Below are positions 25,325 to 37,100 of a DNA stretch of 64,000 nucleotides, piece after piece. The notes under the pieces were generated by a model. That model saw only the letters and a program-made list of their open reading frames with translations. It was not told the origin of the DNA and did not search any database. Made by a program: the position numbers and the translations under genes. The DNA comes from Neopestalotiopsis rosae (taxonomy: Eukaryota > Ascomycota > Sordariomycetes > Amphisphaeriales > Sporocadaceae). Numbering within the stretch: position 1 is the stretch's first letter; the number at the start of each line of letters is the position of its first letter. The stretch is from the NCBI GenBank assembly GCA_023078685.1, contig JALGAS010000004.1, positions 3,906,001 through 3,970,000 of the forward strand. Reading direction: 5' to 3'.

Positions 25325-26766
25325 CCAGCCTCGGGGTAACAATCCGTTAGTTGAGTCCAGGGTTGTCAATGAGCGGGATGGTCGAGTGAGGACCTGGAGA
25401 GTGGTGGGGGGTCACCCCGAGCTCGTGGGACCCAGGGTTCGGGGTATGGTGGTGTGGTGGTGTGAACAAGCTTGTTTTGGCTGGTTGGCTGGGTTGGAGA
25501 AGGGCAACCGTTGACCCCAAAAGGTCACCCAAGGTGTAAAAATTTTGTGCCTACTCGGTAATGTAGGTAAGTAAGGTAGTGCCTGCCTACCTCATCCAGG
25601 CAGGCTATCAGTGACCACCCCTGCTCAACCATGTTTTTACACTTCGTCTTGACGCTTTTTACATGGAGCTGCAATATCTGCCCTGATATCAGATCCTTCG
25701 AAAAGTTTTGATCGTAACCCTCCGTCCATGGAAATTCGGCTGATGTAGAATGAAACGAAAAAACCTTCTCGTGCATTCGATTGTTTTCTTGTCGGCTTTC
25801 TAATCCCTGATTTTTCAGCCTTGCTGGGCGAAACAAAGAACACCCCAGGATCTCTGTCCAGGATGCTTGGCGGGTGGAATCATGGTGATTCCAGTCCACT
25901 GGTTGACTGGCTGGGAGTGGTTCACTCTAAAATGCAACCAAGGCTTTTCGCATCCAACGCATGAACATGTCAAAAACAGGCCAAATCCCTTCTGAATGGC
26001 TACTGGCTGTTCAGTGAGTCATCCAAGTCACAAGTCCAAAAGCTATTGCTTTTTCGCGCTCTGTCTGCCTTGATGCGAGCAAATCCTTCCGGGAGTCTAT
26101 GGGAGTTGTGAGTGGCCAGTCGTTTAGCGTGGGGGAACATCATTGGCGGTCCGACCTTCAGTGGCTTCAGTGGTCAGTACGTTGTATTCCACCATCTCCC
26201 TTTGTCGTGAAGGTATATTTACAATTGACTTGGCAATGTTTCGATGCCGCACGCAGCAACCGAGGTATCTTTTTGTTTGTAGTAAGAGTGATTCGTGTCA
26301 ATCTAGGACTTGATGTAGGACGGACGAACTTCAGGTACCTGTCATCCATGATCTGGTCTCTGTACTGTGCAGTCGCGAAGGGCATGGTCAGTTGTTTGAG
26401 CAGCAGGTGCACCCTACTGCTATTTCCCACTGGGATTTTTTCCTGCTCGTTAGAGTTTATTGCATCCTCAACGGCAAAAGTACTTTGGCTTGATGTTAAT
26501 TGATCCATCGGCTCTCGAGCCCCTATAAGTCATCAAATGTCAGATTGAAACAATGATCTGTTGGTTATTTAAGCTCAAGTTGTCATGACGAGTAAAATGC
26601 CGATATTGAACACTGTCTTTCTCCAAATGTAGCTAGAGCTGAAGAATAAGTACAGTGCAACATGCTTCTATGAGAGCGGCTGATAGTGTCAGGGCGGGAT
26701 GGATGGGTGTTGCCCAGCACTGTCAAGAACGCGTTCAGTGTCTGACACCTGCAAGCCATTCACTGT

Positions 26767-26780
26767 CCCCCCCCCCCCTC
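26767..26780. repeat. Poly-C tract
   Basis: Uninterrupted C run of about 13-14 bases inside a C-rich strand segment. Likely slippage-prone; its length may vary or be miscalled. Confidence 0.7.
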
Positions 26781-27951
26781 CCCTCCTCTCCAGTGCGCCC
26801 ACTCCATCGACTCGCCAATGCGAGACCAAGCAAATGCGACCAAACACAATGCGCGCGACAACATCTCAGATGCGCGAGACTTCTCGCGCCGCGCAGTTCG
26901 TGGATTGTCCATGTATTGATGTATGCATGCACGTCCTTCTACCGTCGCGCACTCGTTCGTCCGCTTTCTTTCGCGATCGATCCGTTCCGCCAGGCCACTC
27001 ATGGCGCACACCTTCGCATTCGAGTTACCACTGAACACCACCACCACCTCCAAAAACCTTTTGCATTCGGCGGACTGGCGAACCATTTGGGGGCCATTCT
27101 CAGCAAGGCAGATTTTCAGGCAACCTGACCTATCTCATTTTCGGTCAAGGAACTGGCACAATCATGGCTCCTGGTTATCCGTGTGATGGGAGGGCACAAC
27201 TCGGCGTATGCCCGCCATGTCCGAGAAACATCTCTCTGCTCACTTGCTGTCTGTCGCTGCTGTTCTGTTGCGCACGATGAGCCCATCAAAAGTAAGGTGA
27301 CATATTCTGCATCCAGCCAAAGAATCAAAGGAGTAAGAGATGCAACTCACTCCCTCCCTCCAGTCCCTTTGCAGTTAGAGAGTGCAGGCCTTTCTCTTTC
27401 TGAACATGCCTGCCCCTGCAACCATATTCTTGGATTTGCACCAGGTTTTTGAGGCTCATCTTTGCGGGAAGGATGCGCTATCTCAGAGAGAGAGGCAAAG
27501 TACCCTGACGCGGCAAAGCAGCAGCAGATTCCCAAAATCAAAGTAGGTCACGTATGGACTTTCTTAATGTCATAAGAGGCAACCGACCGGCATGAGTTGC
27601 TGTCGGTATTGCTACTTGCATTCTTCACTTGCTTTGCAGTGGAAACCGCCGATTCAGTGTGCCCGCGGCTTGCCAAGATACCAGCAGCCAGATGGCTTCC
27701 GCCTATACCAGGTACGTATATACATGTTTTTGAGAGCTGTGAGTGAGCGCGAAGGCAGCAATGCCCCTTCCACTCACCTCTGGTCTCAAATAAGACGTCC
27801 GGACTGTGCTCGCATATGAGTTTGTCCTTTTCAGTCTATTTCTCATTACTCATCCTTTACCATCTTTCCTTCTTTACGCATCCATTCGCTAAAGCCCATT
27901 ACGCTCTGTTGCACATCTGCACAGCCTGATTCGTCTTTCCCCTTGCTCACC

Positions 27952-27958
27952 TATATAT
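27952..27958 (+). promoter_or_regulatory. Candidate TATA box of the 28203 gene
   Basis: TATATAT embedded in a pyrimidine-rich zone about 245 bp upstream of the ATG at 28203, followed by a CT-rich, A-poor leader, the usual look of a strong fungal core promoter. Transcription start not observable. Confidence 0.4.
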
Positions 27959-28202
27959 CCTCCACCACCCTCACCAGCCTGTACCAACCAATTCAGCCAA
28001 TATCTGCCTATAGGCTTTCTCCTTCATTCTCCTTCTGTCATCCACTCCGCTATTCGCCGACTACTTGAAGCAACCTTTGCCTTACTATCAACCACTCAGC
28101 GACGTATAGATATCAGCTGCAGTGACTTTCGGTCAGAACAGCAGACAATCTACGTCATATATCTTACTACTTATATCCTTACTCGCTTCACTCATTATCA
28201 AC

Positions 28203-29057
28203 ATGCCCGACGGCAGAGAAAGAACAGTCAGGTTCCGGGAGAGTGACAGTTCCTCCCGGACCTCACCTCGAAGCCGGGATTCCGGCCTTGGTTCGTCTAC
28301 TGAACAGACATATGTAGGAGGGAGATCTGATCGGTACTTCACAGCTCAGGACTACGACACCCAACGATTCAATGTTGGTGCCCTGCAGGAAGCCTTGGAC
28401 TCGTGCCGCGAGGAAAAGGGAAGATACAAGAGCAAGGCAACCGACCTAGATGCACAACTAAACGCAACAAAGTCGTCACTTCGCGAGAAAGAACTCGAAA
28501 ACCGCAGCCTCAGAGAGGAAAACACCACACTGAGACGTGAGAGGGATTCCTTTGAGAGCGAGGTGCATGACTTACGTCGACGTCTGGCTCCTTCATCTGA
28601 GTCTGACTACATGATGAGTGGAGGTTCGGGTGAATCCTCCAACGGTCTCGGTAGAACCAGAAGCAAGCGTCACGAGAGCCAGGAGCAGAAGTCCAGGTTA
28701 CTCGAGCGGATCAACACCGTCAACCCCAACGAGCCGAACAGGGACAGCACTAGAAGGCGTCGCTCAAGCGTGAGCCAACCACGCACACCATTTACCAGGG
28801 AAGTACTGGTCGATGATCGCACTCTACGGGGCCCGCCGCTCACAACGCGAGGCTTTGACCGTTTTGAGAACAATTACACAACAACATCGCCTACGATAAG
28901 GGCCGAAGCGGGAAGCGTGTCGTCACCAAGGAGTGCAACTTCCTCCATGAATACTTTCAACACCGCGATTAGTGGTGATTACGTTCCGGAGCCTCTGCCA
29001 CCCAAGCCCAAGGTGGAAAGCAAGAGCTCCTCGAGTCGGAAACACCGACATCATTGA
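28203..29057 (+). CDS. Intronless disordered/coiled-coil protein with DSGxxS motif, unknown function
   Basis: A 284-residue protein I do not recognise. The N-terminus (MPDGRERTVRFRESD) is basic and Ser/Arg-rich and contains DSGLGSS, which matches the DSGxxS phosphodegron read by beta-TrCP-type F-box proteins. Residues about 50-135 form a charged coiled coil (ALQEALDSCREEKGRYKS, ENRSLREENTTLRRERDS). The rest is Ser/Thr/Pro/Arg-rich, includes RRRRSS, a basic patch, and ends with PLPPKPKVE and RKHRHH. The chosen start is the first ATG; the open frame extends 27 codons upstream from a GTG in the leader. It shares layout with the gene at 22484. Function and location are unknown; the low-complexity ends predict disorder. 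Confidence 0.82.
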   Translation: MPDGRERTVRFRESDSSSRTSPRSRDSGLGSSTEQTYVGGRSDRYFTAQDYDTQRFNVGALQEALDSCREEKGRYKSKATDLDAQLNATKSSLREKELENRSLREENTTLRRERDSFESEVHDLRRRLAPSSESDYMMSGGSGESSNGLGRTRSKRHESQEQKSRLLERINTVNPNEPNRDSTRRRRSSVSQPRTPFTREVLVDDRTLRGPPLTTRGFDRFENNYTTTSPTIRAEAGSVSSPRSATSSMNTFNTAISGDYVPEPLPPKPKVESKSSSSRKHRHH

Positions 29058-30390
29058 TTTGCAGCCAGATTACGCAAAGCCTTGAACCATATACGCCTTC
29101 TCAACGCTGACAAGGCACCTGATTCAAGCAACTGTACGGGGAAGAAAACATTGTTGCTGGCTGCAAGGACAGACTTTGTTCAGAACAATCTCCTGGCGAG
29201 CTTTGACTGCACATTTAGGTTTGGCAGTGTGTTATTGACCCACTCCCAAAGCATTAGACTGTTCTTTTGATTATACCCACCCCATTTCCTACGTCCTACC
29301 TTTTCAGATCTTTTGGCTCACGCCCATGACACCACTTTCTTGGCAGAGATTGCCCTTTTGTACTCTCTTCCAGCTGCTGGCGTCTCTGATTTCGTGAGCT
29401 TTAAAGACCTTTTCTTTTGTATATGATATGACTGTTGGCGTTGGACGGGAGTGGATTCTGCGAGCTTTCATGTATCGTTATTGGGACGGGGGTTTGGGAC
29501 AGGATGAGGGGTGGAGAGGCGATGGGTTGATCTCTGGCGTACTGTATGTAGGCGTACTGTATTGACTTGACCGGCGCGATAAAAAGATCAGCTAGATGGA
29601 ATCCGGATTGCTGGTTGGAAAAACGTGTTTCTATTTCTGCGCTTCCAGGCTCTGTACAGATACATTTTCGTCAAAATTTGTAGTTGAAAACCCATGGTCA
29701 CATATACTTTACTTAATGAATGAGTAAAACATCTTCGTACACCTAAGTCCAATAATGACCTCTTTTTCAATCAGGAAAGAAGATTGGAATGAGAAGAAAT
29801 TAAAAAATAACCTTTATTATTATCCCTCTTTTTATTTCTTATTTGCTAGTTTGATTATTGTCTTCAGCACAAGAGAAGAAAATACAAAAGAGAAAACAGC
29901 TACGTTTCCTATACATGCTAGTACGGAGGCTTTTGCTACCTTGATGTACTGCATCGTATTGATGCGTATAAAGAGATGTCTCGGAGTGGGAAATATCTGA
30001 TGGTATCTACGATGACCTAGATTCCGTTGTATTCCGAGGGAGCTCCAGGCTGCCAAGCCCTACCCAGTGACTGTGCTCTAAACTTGATCCTATTGGCCAT
30101 TCCAACGGTTGAGTATTTCTACTTTGGTCGGCGAATCCTCGGACATCTGCACCTGCAACCTGTATCTCACTTCGTAACCTAGAGAGCTCAAAAGTGCCTA
30201 GCTTGGTAGGCATTCGATAGGCATACTTCATACGTAGGTCTATGGCTTTGCCATTACTGCATTCTATGTTCGGTCGCAAGACATTCTCCGTAAACATCGC
30301 GGCAAAATTTTAAATGCCGGCCTCTCCGTCCGCCAAAAGTAAGATAACTAAATGTCACAGAAGCCAGAAGAGAGGGAGGGAGGCAGAGAA
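29058..30390. other. Intergenic 1.3 kb
   Basis: 3' flanks of the coiled-coil gene (plus) and aquaporin (minus), which converge here. AT-rich around 29790-29860. No gene supported. Confidence 0.55.
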
Positions 30391-31404
30391 TCACGCCTGA
30401 TCTTCTGCGACCGGCGCATCCTGGCCGGGATTCGCCTCCTCGTAGTGAGCCTCCTTGACGAAGCGGTAGTAGCCGGCAGCGAGCAGACCGCCCATGGCCG
30501 GGCCGAGCCAGTAGATCCAGTGATAGCCGGGGAACGAGCGACCGGCGACGGCACAGCCAAAACTGCGGGCTGGGTTCAGCGAGCCGCCAGTGTAGTAAAC
30601 GCCTATATTTATATTTCATTAGCTAGTGTGTACATAACTGTGAAACGTTGGGGTCTTTTTCGTCTTACCAGGTATCTCGGCGACGAAAAGCGCCAGCCCA
30701 ATGCCAATGGGGGCCACAAAGGTGACGCGCGACTTTTCCACGGCCAGCATGAGGATGACAAAGACGAGGAAGGAAGTGAAGAACATTTCGGCAAAGAGGC
30801 CCTGGGCCGTGTTGACGTGCGGGCCGAGGTGCGTGTTCACGGCGGCAATGTTGCCGGGGAACACGGCGTTGACGACGCCGCCGGCGCACATGGACGCGAT
30901 GAGCTGCGTGGGGATGAGAAAGGCCGCCCGCGCCCAGGGAAGTCCCCCGCCAGCGCAGAGACCTAGAGTTACCTATAGAATTTCATACAAAATTAGTGGA
31001 ACTAGATTTTCGGCGGTGGCCATTGTTCAGTATTATGGAGACTGCTTTCTTACCGCAGGGTTAAAAAGCCCGCCGCTAATTCGGTAAAAAGCCAGCACCG
31101 TCACCAGCAGGGAAAACCCGTACGCGTAGCCAACAAATACGGTCTGGATGATGCCCGGGGTGGCAATGAGCGTCGCCGAGTCAAAGGCGACCTGGTCAAC
31201 GACCATGAGGTGACCGGCATAGCCAAAGAAAAGGAAGAAAAAGGTGCCCAAAAACTCGCCCGTGGCCGCGACCACGTGCTTTTGCATGCTGCTGAGGTGC
31301 CACGGCTCGTGGGGGTGGCGCCCGCGCCCGTCGAGGTCGTCGGGGGTGGGCTTGCGCTTCATGGCGCGCCACGAGTTTGCGAATGATTCCCTATGGCTGC
31401 TCAT
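30391..31404 (-). CDS. Aquaporin (MIP family), orthodox water-channel type
   Basis: Six-helix membrane channel for water. Exons on the minus strand: 31404-31054, 30972-30669 and 30602-30391; introns have GTAAGA donors and TATAG acceptors and keep phase, giving 288 residues. The first pore signature FNPAVTLGL spans the first intron (NPA at 115-117), and the second is [11 protein letters not shown] (NPA at 228-230). Ser, not Asp, follows the second NPAR, which favours a water-selective aquaporin over a glycerol facilitator (NPARD). A hydrophilic N-terminus of about 40 residues rich in Arg/Lys and a short acidic tail APVAEDQA are cytosolic. The start is the first ATG. No partner gene is adjacent; osmotic or developmental regulation is possible but not shown. 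Permeability to other solutes cannot be read from sequence alone. Confidence 0.95.
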
Positions 31405-32424
31405 GGTGAAGATGATCTTGAAAGGTATAGTGAGAAAAGGGATTTCATTTGAACATTTGTTTGACTGATCCGATGAGGCGGTTTCAGTGCGTTGATATAA
31501 AGCTGCCCTTGGGATGCCAAGCGACTAGACTAAGTTGGGATGGGTGTAGTACTCGAAGAAATAAGCAAATACCAACCGCTTAACTTGTGGTGTATATATG
31601 GAAACCGTTGGCCCTTCCATGACGAATGAAATCAGGTTGACAAATGGATGATGTAGATGGCAGGCTTAGTGCTTTGGAGACAGTGCATGCCGATGGCTGC
31701 AAGCCCGTCTGGCTGCCAAAGCTGTGTGTGGGCAATGGGCATGCGTCTCGTCTATTGAGCGCGGCTCTACAACTCGGGATTTACCTTTGGCTGGGTCGCC
31801 CTTAGTTCTCTCATATTTGTAGTCACTCACTGTCTCGGGATTTCCCTTGAGCTCACGTGTGCGGATTTTTGTGTGCGGATGGATCGTCTCATCCATAAAC
31901 TCGTTGTGTGAGTTACCAGCTCTACCTTGCCGTCGGCTTTTGATCGTTTTGACGGTTGTTGATTTCCCACGAAACTGTTAAAGCTGTGAGTATTATATTA
32001 AGTAATACCACTGAGACAGAGTGAATACAGGCGACTATTATCATTTTCACTAGCTGACGGGATAATGGAGTGACGGAACTAGTGCGGCTGAGTGGTAGCA
32101 GAGTTTCATGGCATGAACTCAAAGCAACTACCCCTCTGCTTGGGATGTCTAATGAGCTATATTTCCCCACGTTTTTCGAGTCGGTGTGACGATGGGCGTT
32201 TGTTCTGTTCTGGACATGGGAATGTGCCGATGACGATGTGCTGATGATGATGTGCTTTAAAATGCAGCAATCGAGTTTCTTAATAGATGTGGAGCTGAAT
32301 ATATACAATTGAAGATAGTGGCAACAAATACAATATCTGTGGTCGCGAGCCAAAAGCAGATGGCGAACTCGCAGCTTACTGTGCTGACTTGAATGGCCAA
32401 ACTGCCCTGATGAGAGGCAGTTGC
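31405..32424. other. Intergenic 1 kb, aquaporin promoter and pectin lyase 3' flank
   Basis: TATATA on the minus strand near 31594-31600 lies about 190 bp upstream of the aquaporin ATG. A 179-codon minus frame (31922-32461) overlaps the last pectin lyase exon in another frame and is rejected as a shadow. Confidence 0.5.
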
Positions 32425-34178
32425 TTACTCGGACACGCATTGGTGATACCAGTCGTTCCACTGCTTACAAGTTGCCCCCGACGCACAGCTGCCGGAGCCA
32501 CTCCATCCTTGCCCACCACACTGGGCATAGAGAGCCTATAAATTCCGAGTATCAGTACTTTCTTCAGGTGTCACGTGCAACAAAAATGTTGGAAAACTTA
32601 CAATGCTGCCTGAAGAGGCGGCCGTCGCAGCTGCAGTAGCAGATTGAGTGGTGATTGTAGCCGCAACCTTTGACGAGGAAGCAGAAGTAACTGCGGCCGC
32701 CTTGGATGTAGTAGCTGCAGCGGTGGTTGCAGCCACCTTGGTGCTCAGAGTAGTGGACGGAGATGCCTCGGCAACCACACTCGAAGTAGTAACGGCAGCC
32801 TTGGTGGTGGAAGACGCTGCTGCAGTTGCAGTACTCGAGGTGCTGCCGGTGCTGCTGCCACTGGAGGAAAGCTTGCCAATGCCGGCATTGGCGAGCACGT
32901 AGGCGGCGACCTCATCCACGGCCATGGCCTCCTGGAGGTTGTCGACCGAGGCAAAGGCGGAGAGGGCGCCGCTGTCGGTGTAGCTGTCAAAGTCGCCGCT
33001 CGCAGTCAGGCTGTTTTGCACGCACGCGCGGCCGAGGGTCGAGGAGCAGGACGAGGCGGCGCTCGCGTCGGGGACGTTGTACAGGGTGCCCACGACCTCG
33101 AGGATGGGCGTCTTGCAGTTGTCAAAGACGTTGCCCTCCATGAGGACGTTGGCGCCGTGGATGTCAAAGTTGTGGCCGTCGCTGTCGGACCAGTAGTTGT
33201 TGACGGCGTGCATGGTCACGGCCGCGGTGTCGCTGCCGAGCTTGGGCGAGCGGCCCGACACGTCGTGGATGTAGTTGTTGGCCAGCGTGATCTGGTCGCC
33301 CGCGCCGAGGAAGAGCATGGTCCAGTAGTGCTCGCCGTTGCACGAGGCTGACCACGAAGTCTCGCCGTCGAACTCATTGTTGCTAATGGTCACGCGGCCC
33401 GCCGTCTCGTAGCCCGTGACAATCATTTGACGTCCAATCAGGGAGAACTTCAGGTATTTCATCAGAAACAGTTTCTTACACTATCTGGCGACATGGCTCA
33501 CTCACCTTGCAATGGTCAATCCAGACCAGGTCAGTGCCCGACATCTGAATAGCGTCACCGCCCCAAATGTATTGAGGGTTGAGTTCCTGTTGCAGTCAAC
33601 ATCCGTTACGATCCGTGATCGAAGGAGTTTACTTACAGTAAAGTGAACGTTCTGAATAATGACATTAGAAATATCATTGACGAGGCGGATACCCTTTCCA
33701 CGGATAACACCCTTGTCACCCACACCGACAATACTCTTGTTGCCCTTGATGTCGATGGGAACAGTGGGCGCGACGTAGTAAGTGATCTCAATGGACTCGT
33801 AGTCATCGCTGCACCAGTTGGGACCGTCGAGGGCGTTTTGTCCAGAAGAACCGCAGGTGTTGCTGGAGGGTACGCAGCCCGTCTCGGTGGCTTGGCCTTC
33901 GGCCTCGAGGAAATCATATGTCTTGTCGAGCATGATGACTCTAGGTGTGTCATCGGTCAACCACTCCTCGAGTCTGTCAGATAGCCAAGGTCAGTTTGGG
34001 GTTCTTTGTGTGAAAGCATAATAATAGATACTGTCTCTACATACTCTGCCGTATCAGATGGGATGGCCGGAGTCGCATCGCCTCCGCCAGTAACGCCCGT
34101 GGCAAAACCTGTGGCCGTGCCAGTCACCTGCGCAAGTGCCTGGAGCGGCAAGGCAGCCAGTAGAAAGTATGAAAGCAT
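32425..34178 (-). CDS. Secreted pectin lyase (PL1) with C-terminal CBM1
   Basis: Cleaves methyl-esterified homogalacturonan by beta-elimination in plant cell walls. Minus-strand exons 34178-34045, 33973-33637, 33586-33506, 33447-32602 and 32535-32425 give 502 residues. Signal peptide [18 protein letters not shown]1 beta-helix about 45-410 with GGDAIQ, VWIDHCK, and SGRSPK holding the catalytic Arg250. SGRSPK followed by HAVNNYW is typical of pectin lyases rather than calcium-dependent pectate lyases. A Ser/Thr/Ala-rich linker (about 365-465) leads to a complete CBM1 at 467-502 with four cysteines and aromatics Tyr469, Trp495, Tyr496 for cellulose binding. The CBM1 is encoded by its own final exon, consistent with exon-shuffling acquisition. 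The AAG acceptor at 33448 is the weakest splice site. Catabolite or pectin induction is likely for the family but not shown here. Confidence 0.95.
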
Positions 34179-37100
34179 GATGAGAGAATGCTGGAGTGGG
34201 ACCCAAATGGTAGAAAAGAATGAAGTATTTTGTTACGGATAGTATAGAAACGAATGTAAGCTGCCACCAGAGCAGATCGAGTAAAGAAGGACTGGATAAA
34301 CACTCCAGAGGAAGAGGAAACTACACAAGTGAAAATTGAGAATCGAAACACTCCTATTAAAACCAGGAATACAATAAACATATATTCAACCTTAAAGAAA
34401 CGGCCCCATCGTCTACATACCCCCAGACTGAGCCTATTCGGAATGAACCGACAAGACGGTTACCCCTTTGGTAGGAAAGGCGGGGGCGTTGACCACTTCA
34501 GGTCTGCATACCCGCTGCCAAGCTCGGAGCCAGGATCACAATGACATTAGCTTCGTCCCAAGTTGAGAGAAACACACCTCTTGGCGAAAGAGCCGCATTA
34601 CCACGGGGGAGGATTGCAAATGAAGGAGGCTCATGGCAAGCCTGGGCGGTTGTGAATCCTTGCGCGCATCGAGAAACGTCCAGGTGATGAAAGCAGCAGC
34701 ATACTTTTCTATGTCAATTATATGGACAGTGGTTTGTTGACATGCACCGTGGTTTTACTGATTCGTGAAATGCCTTTGATCACATTGCTCAAAAGATTCT
34801 ACCAGAGTTCCCAGCATCCCTCATCCTCAAGATACAGTATACGTGGAAACTGGCGTTGGTACCGTTGGTGGTTATCTGCCATAGGGCTTCTCCAAATCCA
34901 CATCGTGTCCGGAAATATACCAACGCAGAATGAAGGACCGGGGCAGCCCCGACAAGGGACCTGAGACACGGCGACAATTAATTCGGGGCGCTTGGCAACC
35001 GCCACCCAACGGACCGCGATTATTATTCAGTCTTGTCAGTGTACATTGTACGCAGGCCTGACAGTAGGATGCCCGAGTCAAAAAGTTGGCAGCAAAATCT
35101 TTTCACGGTCTTTTCTTTGTGCGCGGACTTTACCTGCAGAGCCATTGGCCTATCCCTGGATCGGGGGGTCGGGGCCAACCCCCCTAATTGTCTAGCATGA
35201 ACACGGCTCTATTCTGTTTGTGGTGCGTATGTCCTGTGAGACAGCTGGAGGTGAGTCTGGGGCACAAGACTCGTCGCGCGAGGTGATATGATGCGTGCGT
35301 CGTGTATTCACTGCTTGGGCATGCAAGATTGCCATGCGAAATCGGGTTCGACCAGCAGATAGATAAGCATTTCATGCTAGCCACTGCGCCGCGAGGATTG
35401 GTGCCAGCACCACTTGCAAATCCAGGTGTTCTTCGAAAGAATGATTGCCTAGATCATAGCTTGTTCCGATAACGAAAATAATAATGGGTTTTGGAGGAAT
35501 GGTTCTTGGAATATGCCGTCACCACCCCTCAGCCCTCAACCCTCAAGGTAGTCCAAGGTCTCGATGAATGTGGTGCCGCGGTGGCGGATGTAGAAACTGG
35601 TTTTCAATCAGTCATTTCAGTTGGTGTTGTTGTGGAAATTGTGAGCAACGTGATGTGACGAAAGGTGATGCCTCTTTGACAGGTGCAGTAAAGCGCATTA
35701 CATATGCACTTTGCTGCACCATCGACGGTCTCGACTGGCCATGCAGCCCCATGATTTACATGAATTTAGGAGGCGGCCCAGGTGGCATTGGTGGTGCTGG
35801 TGCTATGTGCGGGTAGTATAACCAGTGTAGGTTTGGCATCGAGTTCTCGACACCAAGATGGGCATGAAGTGGGTCGGGTATGAGATCACTCAGCTGCTCA
35901 GCTGCTTTAGAGCTGAAAAGGTGCAGCGCCAGACAAGCCACATTGGGAAATCATCAAGGCTCTTCTTGTGCACATCTCGTGCTAGCCACTGCCAACCTAG
36001 GTAGTACGGGGTTAGCAGGATCTGATCTCTGGGACGGGATGGTAATGTCGTAAGAGGAGATTGTCGATCTCATGTGCGATGAATGCTACATTGAACAAGA
36101 AGCGAGAAGAGCCTCAAAAATTGAAACAGGGAGGGGAGAAGAGAGAGAAAGAAGAAAGCGATCGCTGGATATCGGACGAAAATAGTCATGATCGCGATGG
36201 TGAAAGTAATTTCGATGTCGGCTGAATTTTTTCTCTTCGGTATTTTCCATTGTAAGGCTGTGCAAGGTCGACCGTTGCGCGTTCACAATTAATTATTATG
36301 ACTGTTCATTCATTCAATGAGGCCGACGAGGTGGACGGCGGACGGCCTTACCTGACGGGTGGAATGGTGGAATGGTGCCATAGAGCCATAGTGCACCCGA
36401 GCACCCTCCGACGGGTGATCCCCGCCAACGTCGGGCACGAATAAGAATATTTCCCCAGAGTACCGTTCACTGGTTCCCATCACCCATCCAACCGGTACAT
36501 GTCGACTAGGAATAGTTGACTATCTACCACCATTTGTTCGGTAGTTAATCTTATTTATGAAGCTATCAAGACTCAATACGAGCACAAATTTCTTCCATTG
36601 ATCTTCTAGTGGCAAATAGATAATACATAGTACTGTACAATACTGCCACCGTTGCGGTAGATCCACGCACTGGCGAGAAAGGGGTCCAGGTCCCAGTCAA
36701 GCCAGTGTCCACGGCTGCGCGTGGATCAAAACGGTGAGTCTATGTGTGCTGCTGGAGTCGCTGGCGTGTTGCGACGCGAGTCTTTGGCTGTCGATCATTT
36801 GAAAACTTTCAAAAGACCGAGTTTGCTTGCGAGCGGCAATCATTAATGGCACGAACAAGTTGATTCATTAGGGGGCAGGGGGGAGAGCAGAGCATGGGAA
36901 TTCTAACTCTGTACGCAGATTGAGAATCATCATAAAAAAAGAAGTGGCAGGTTTGCGAGGCTGCATTAGACTGCCTACCTAAGCCATAGACAATTACCTA
37001 GGTAGGAAGAGGCTCGTCTTGGCGAGAAATAGCGAAAGCGAAACCACCACGATGCTGCGCCCAATCGCTAATATTAGGACAAGTTGAGTTGGTTGCAGAG

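Larger units (their letters stand above)
23099..28202. other. Gene-free 5.1-kb gap between the two coiled-coil genes
   Basis: No coding region supported. It contains a small cluster of TAGGCCGA-type repeats near 25256-25299, a short hairpin at 25301-25324 (GACACAG/CTGTGTC), and a poly-C tract near 26767-26780. The last several hundred bases are pyrimidine-rich promoter/leader with a TATA box for the downstream gene. Frames at 24678-25175 and 26655-27128 lack any motif. Confidence 0.55.

Noticed and set aside
26655..27128. 157-codon plus frame
   Set aside because: C-rich segment in which several frames on both strands are open; residues reflect base composition.
31922..32461. 179-codon minus frame
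   Set aside because: Overlaps the CBM1 exon of the pectin lyase in another frame and its remainder is AT-rich 3' flank.
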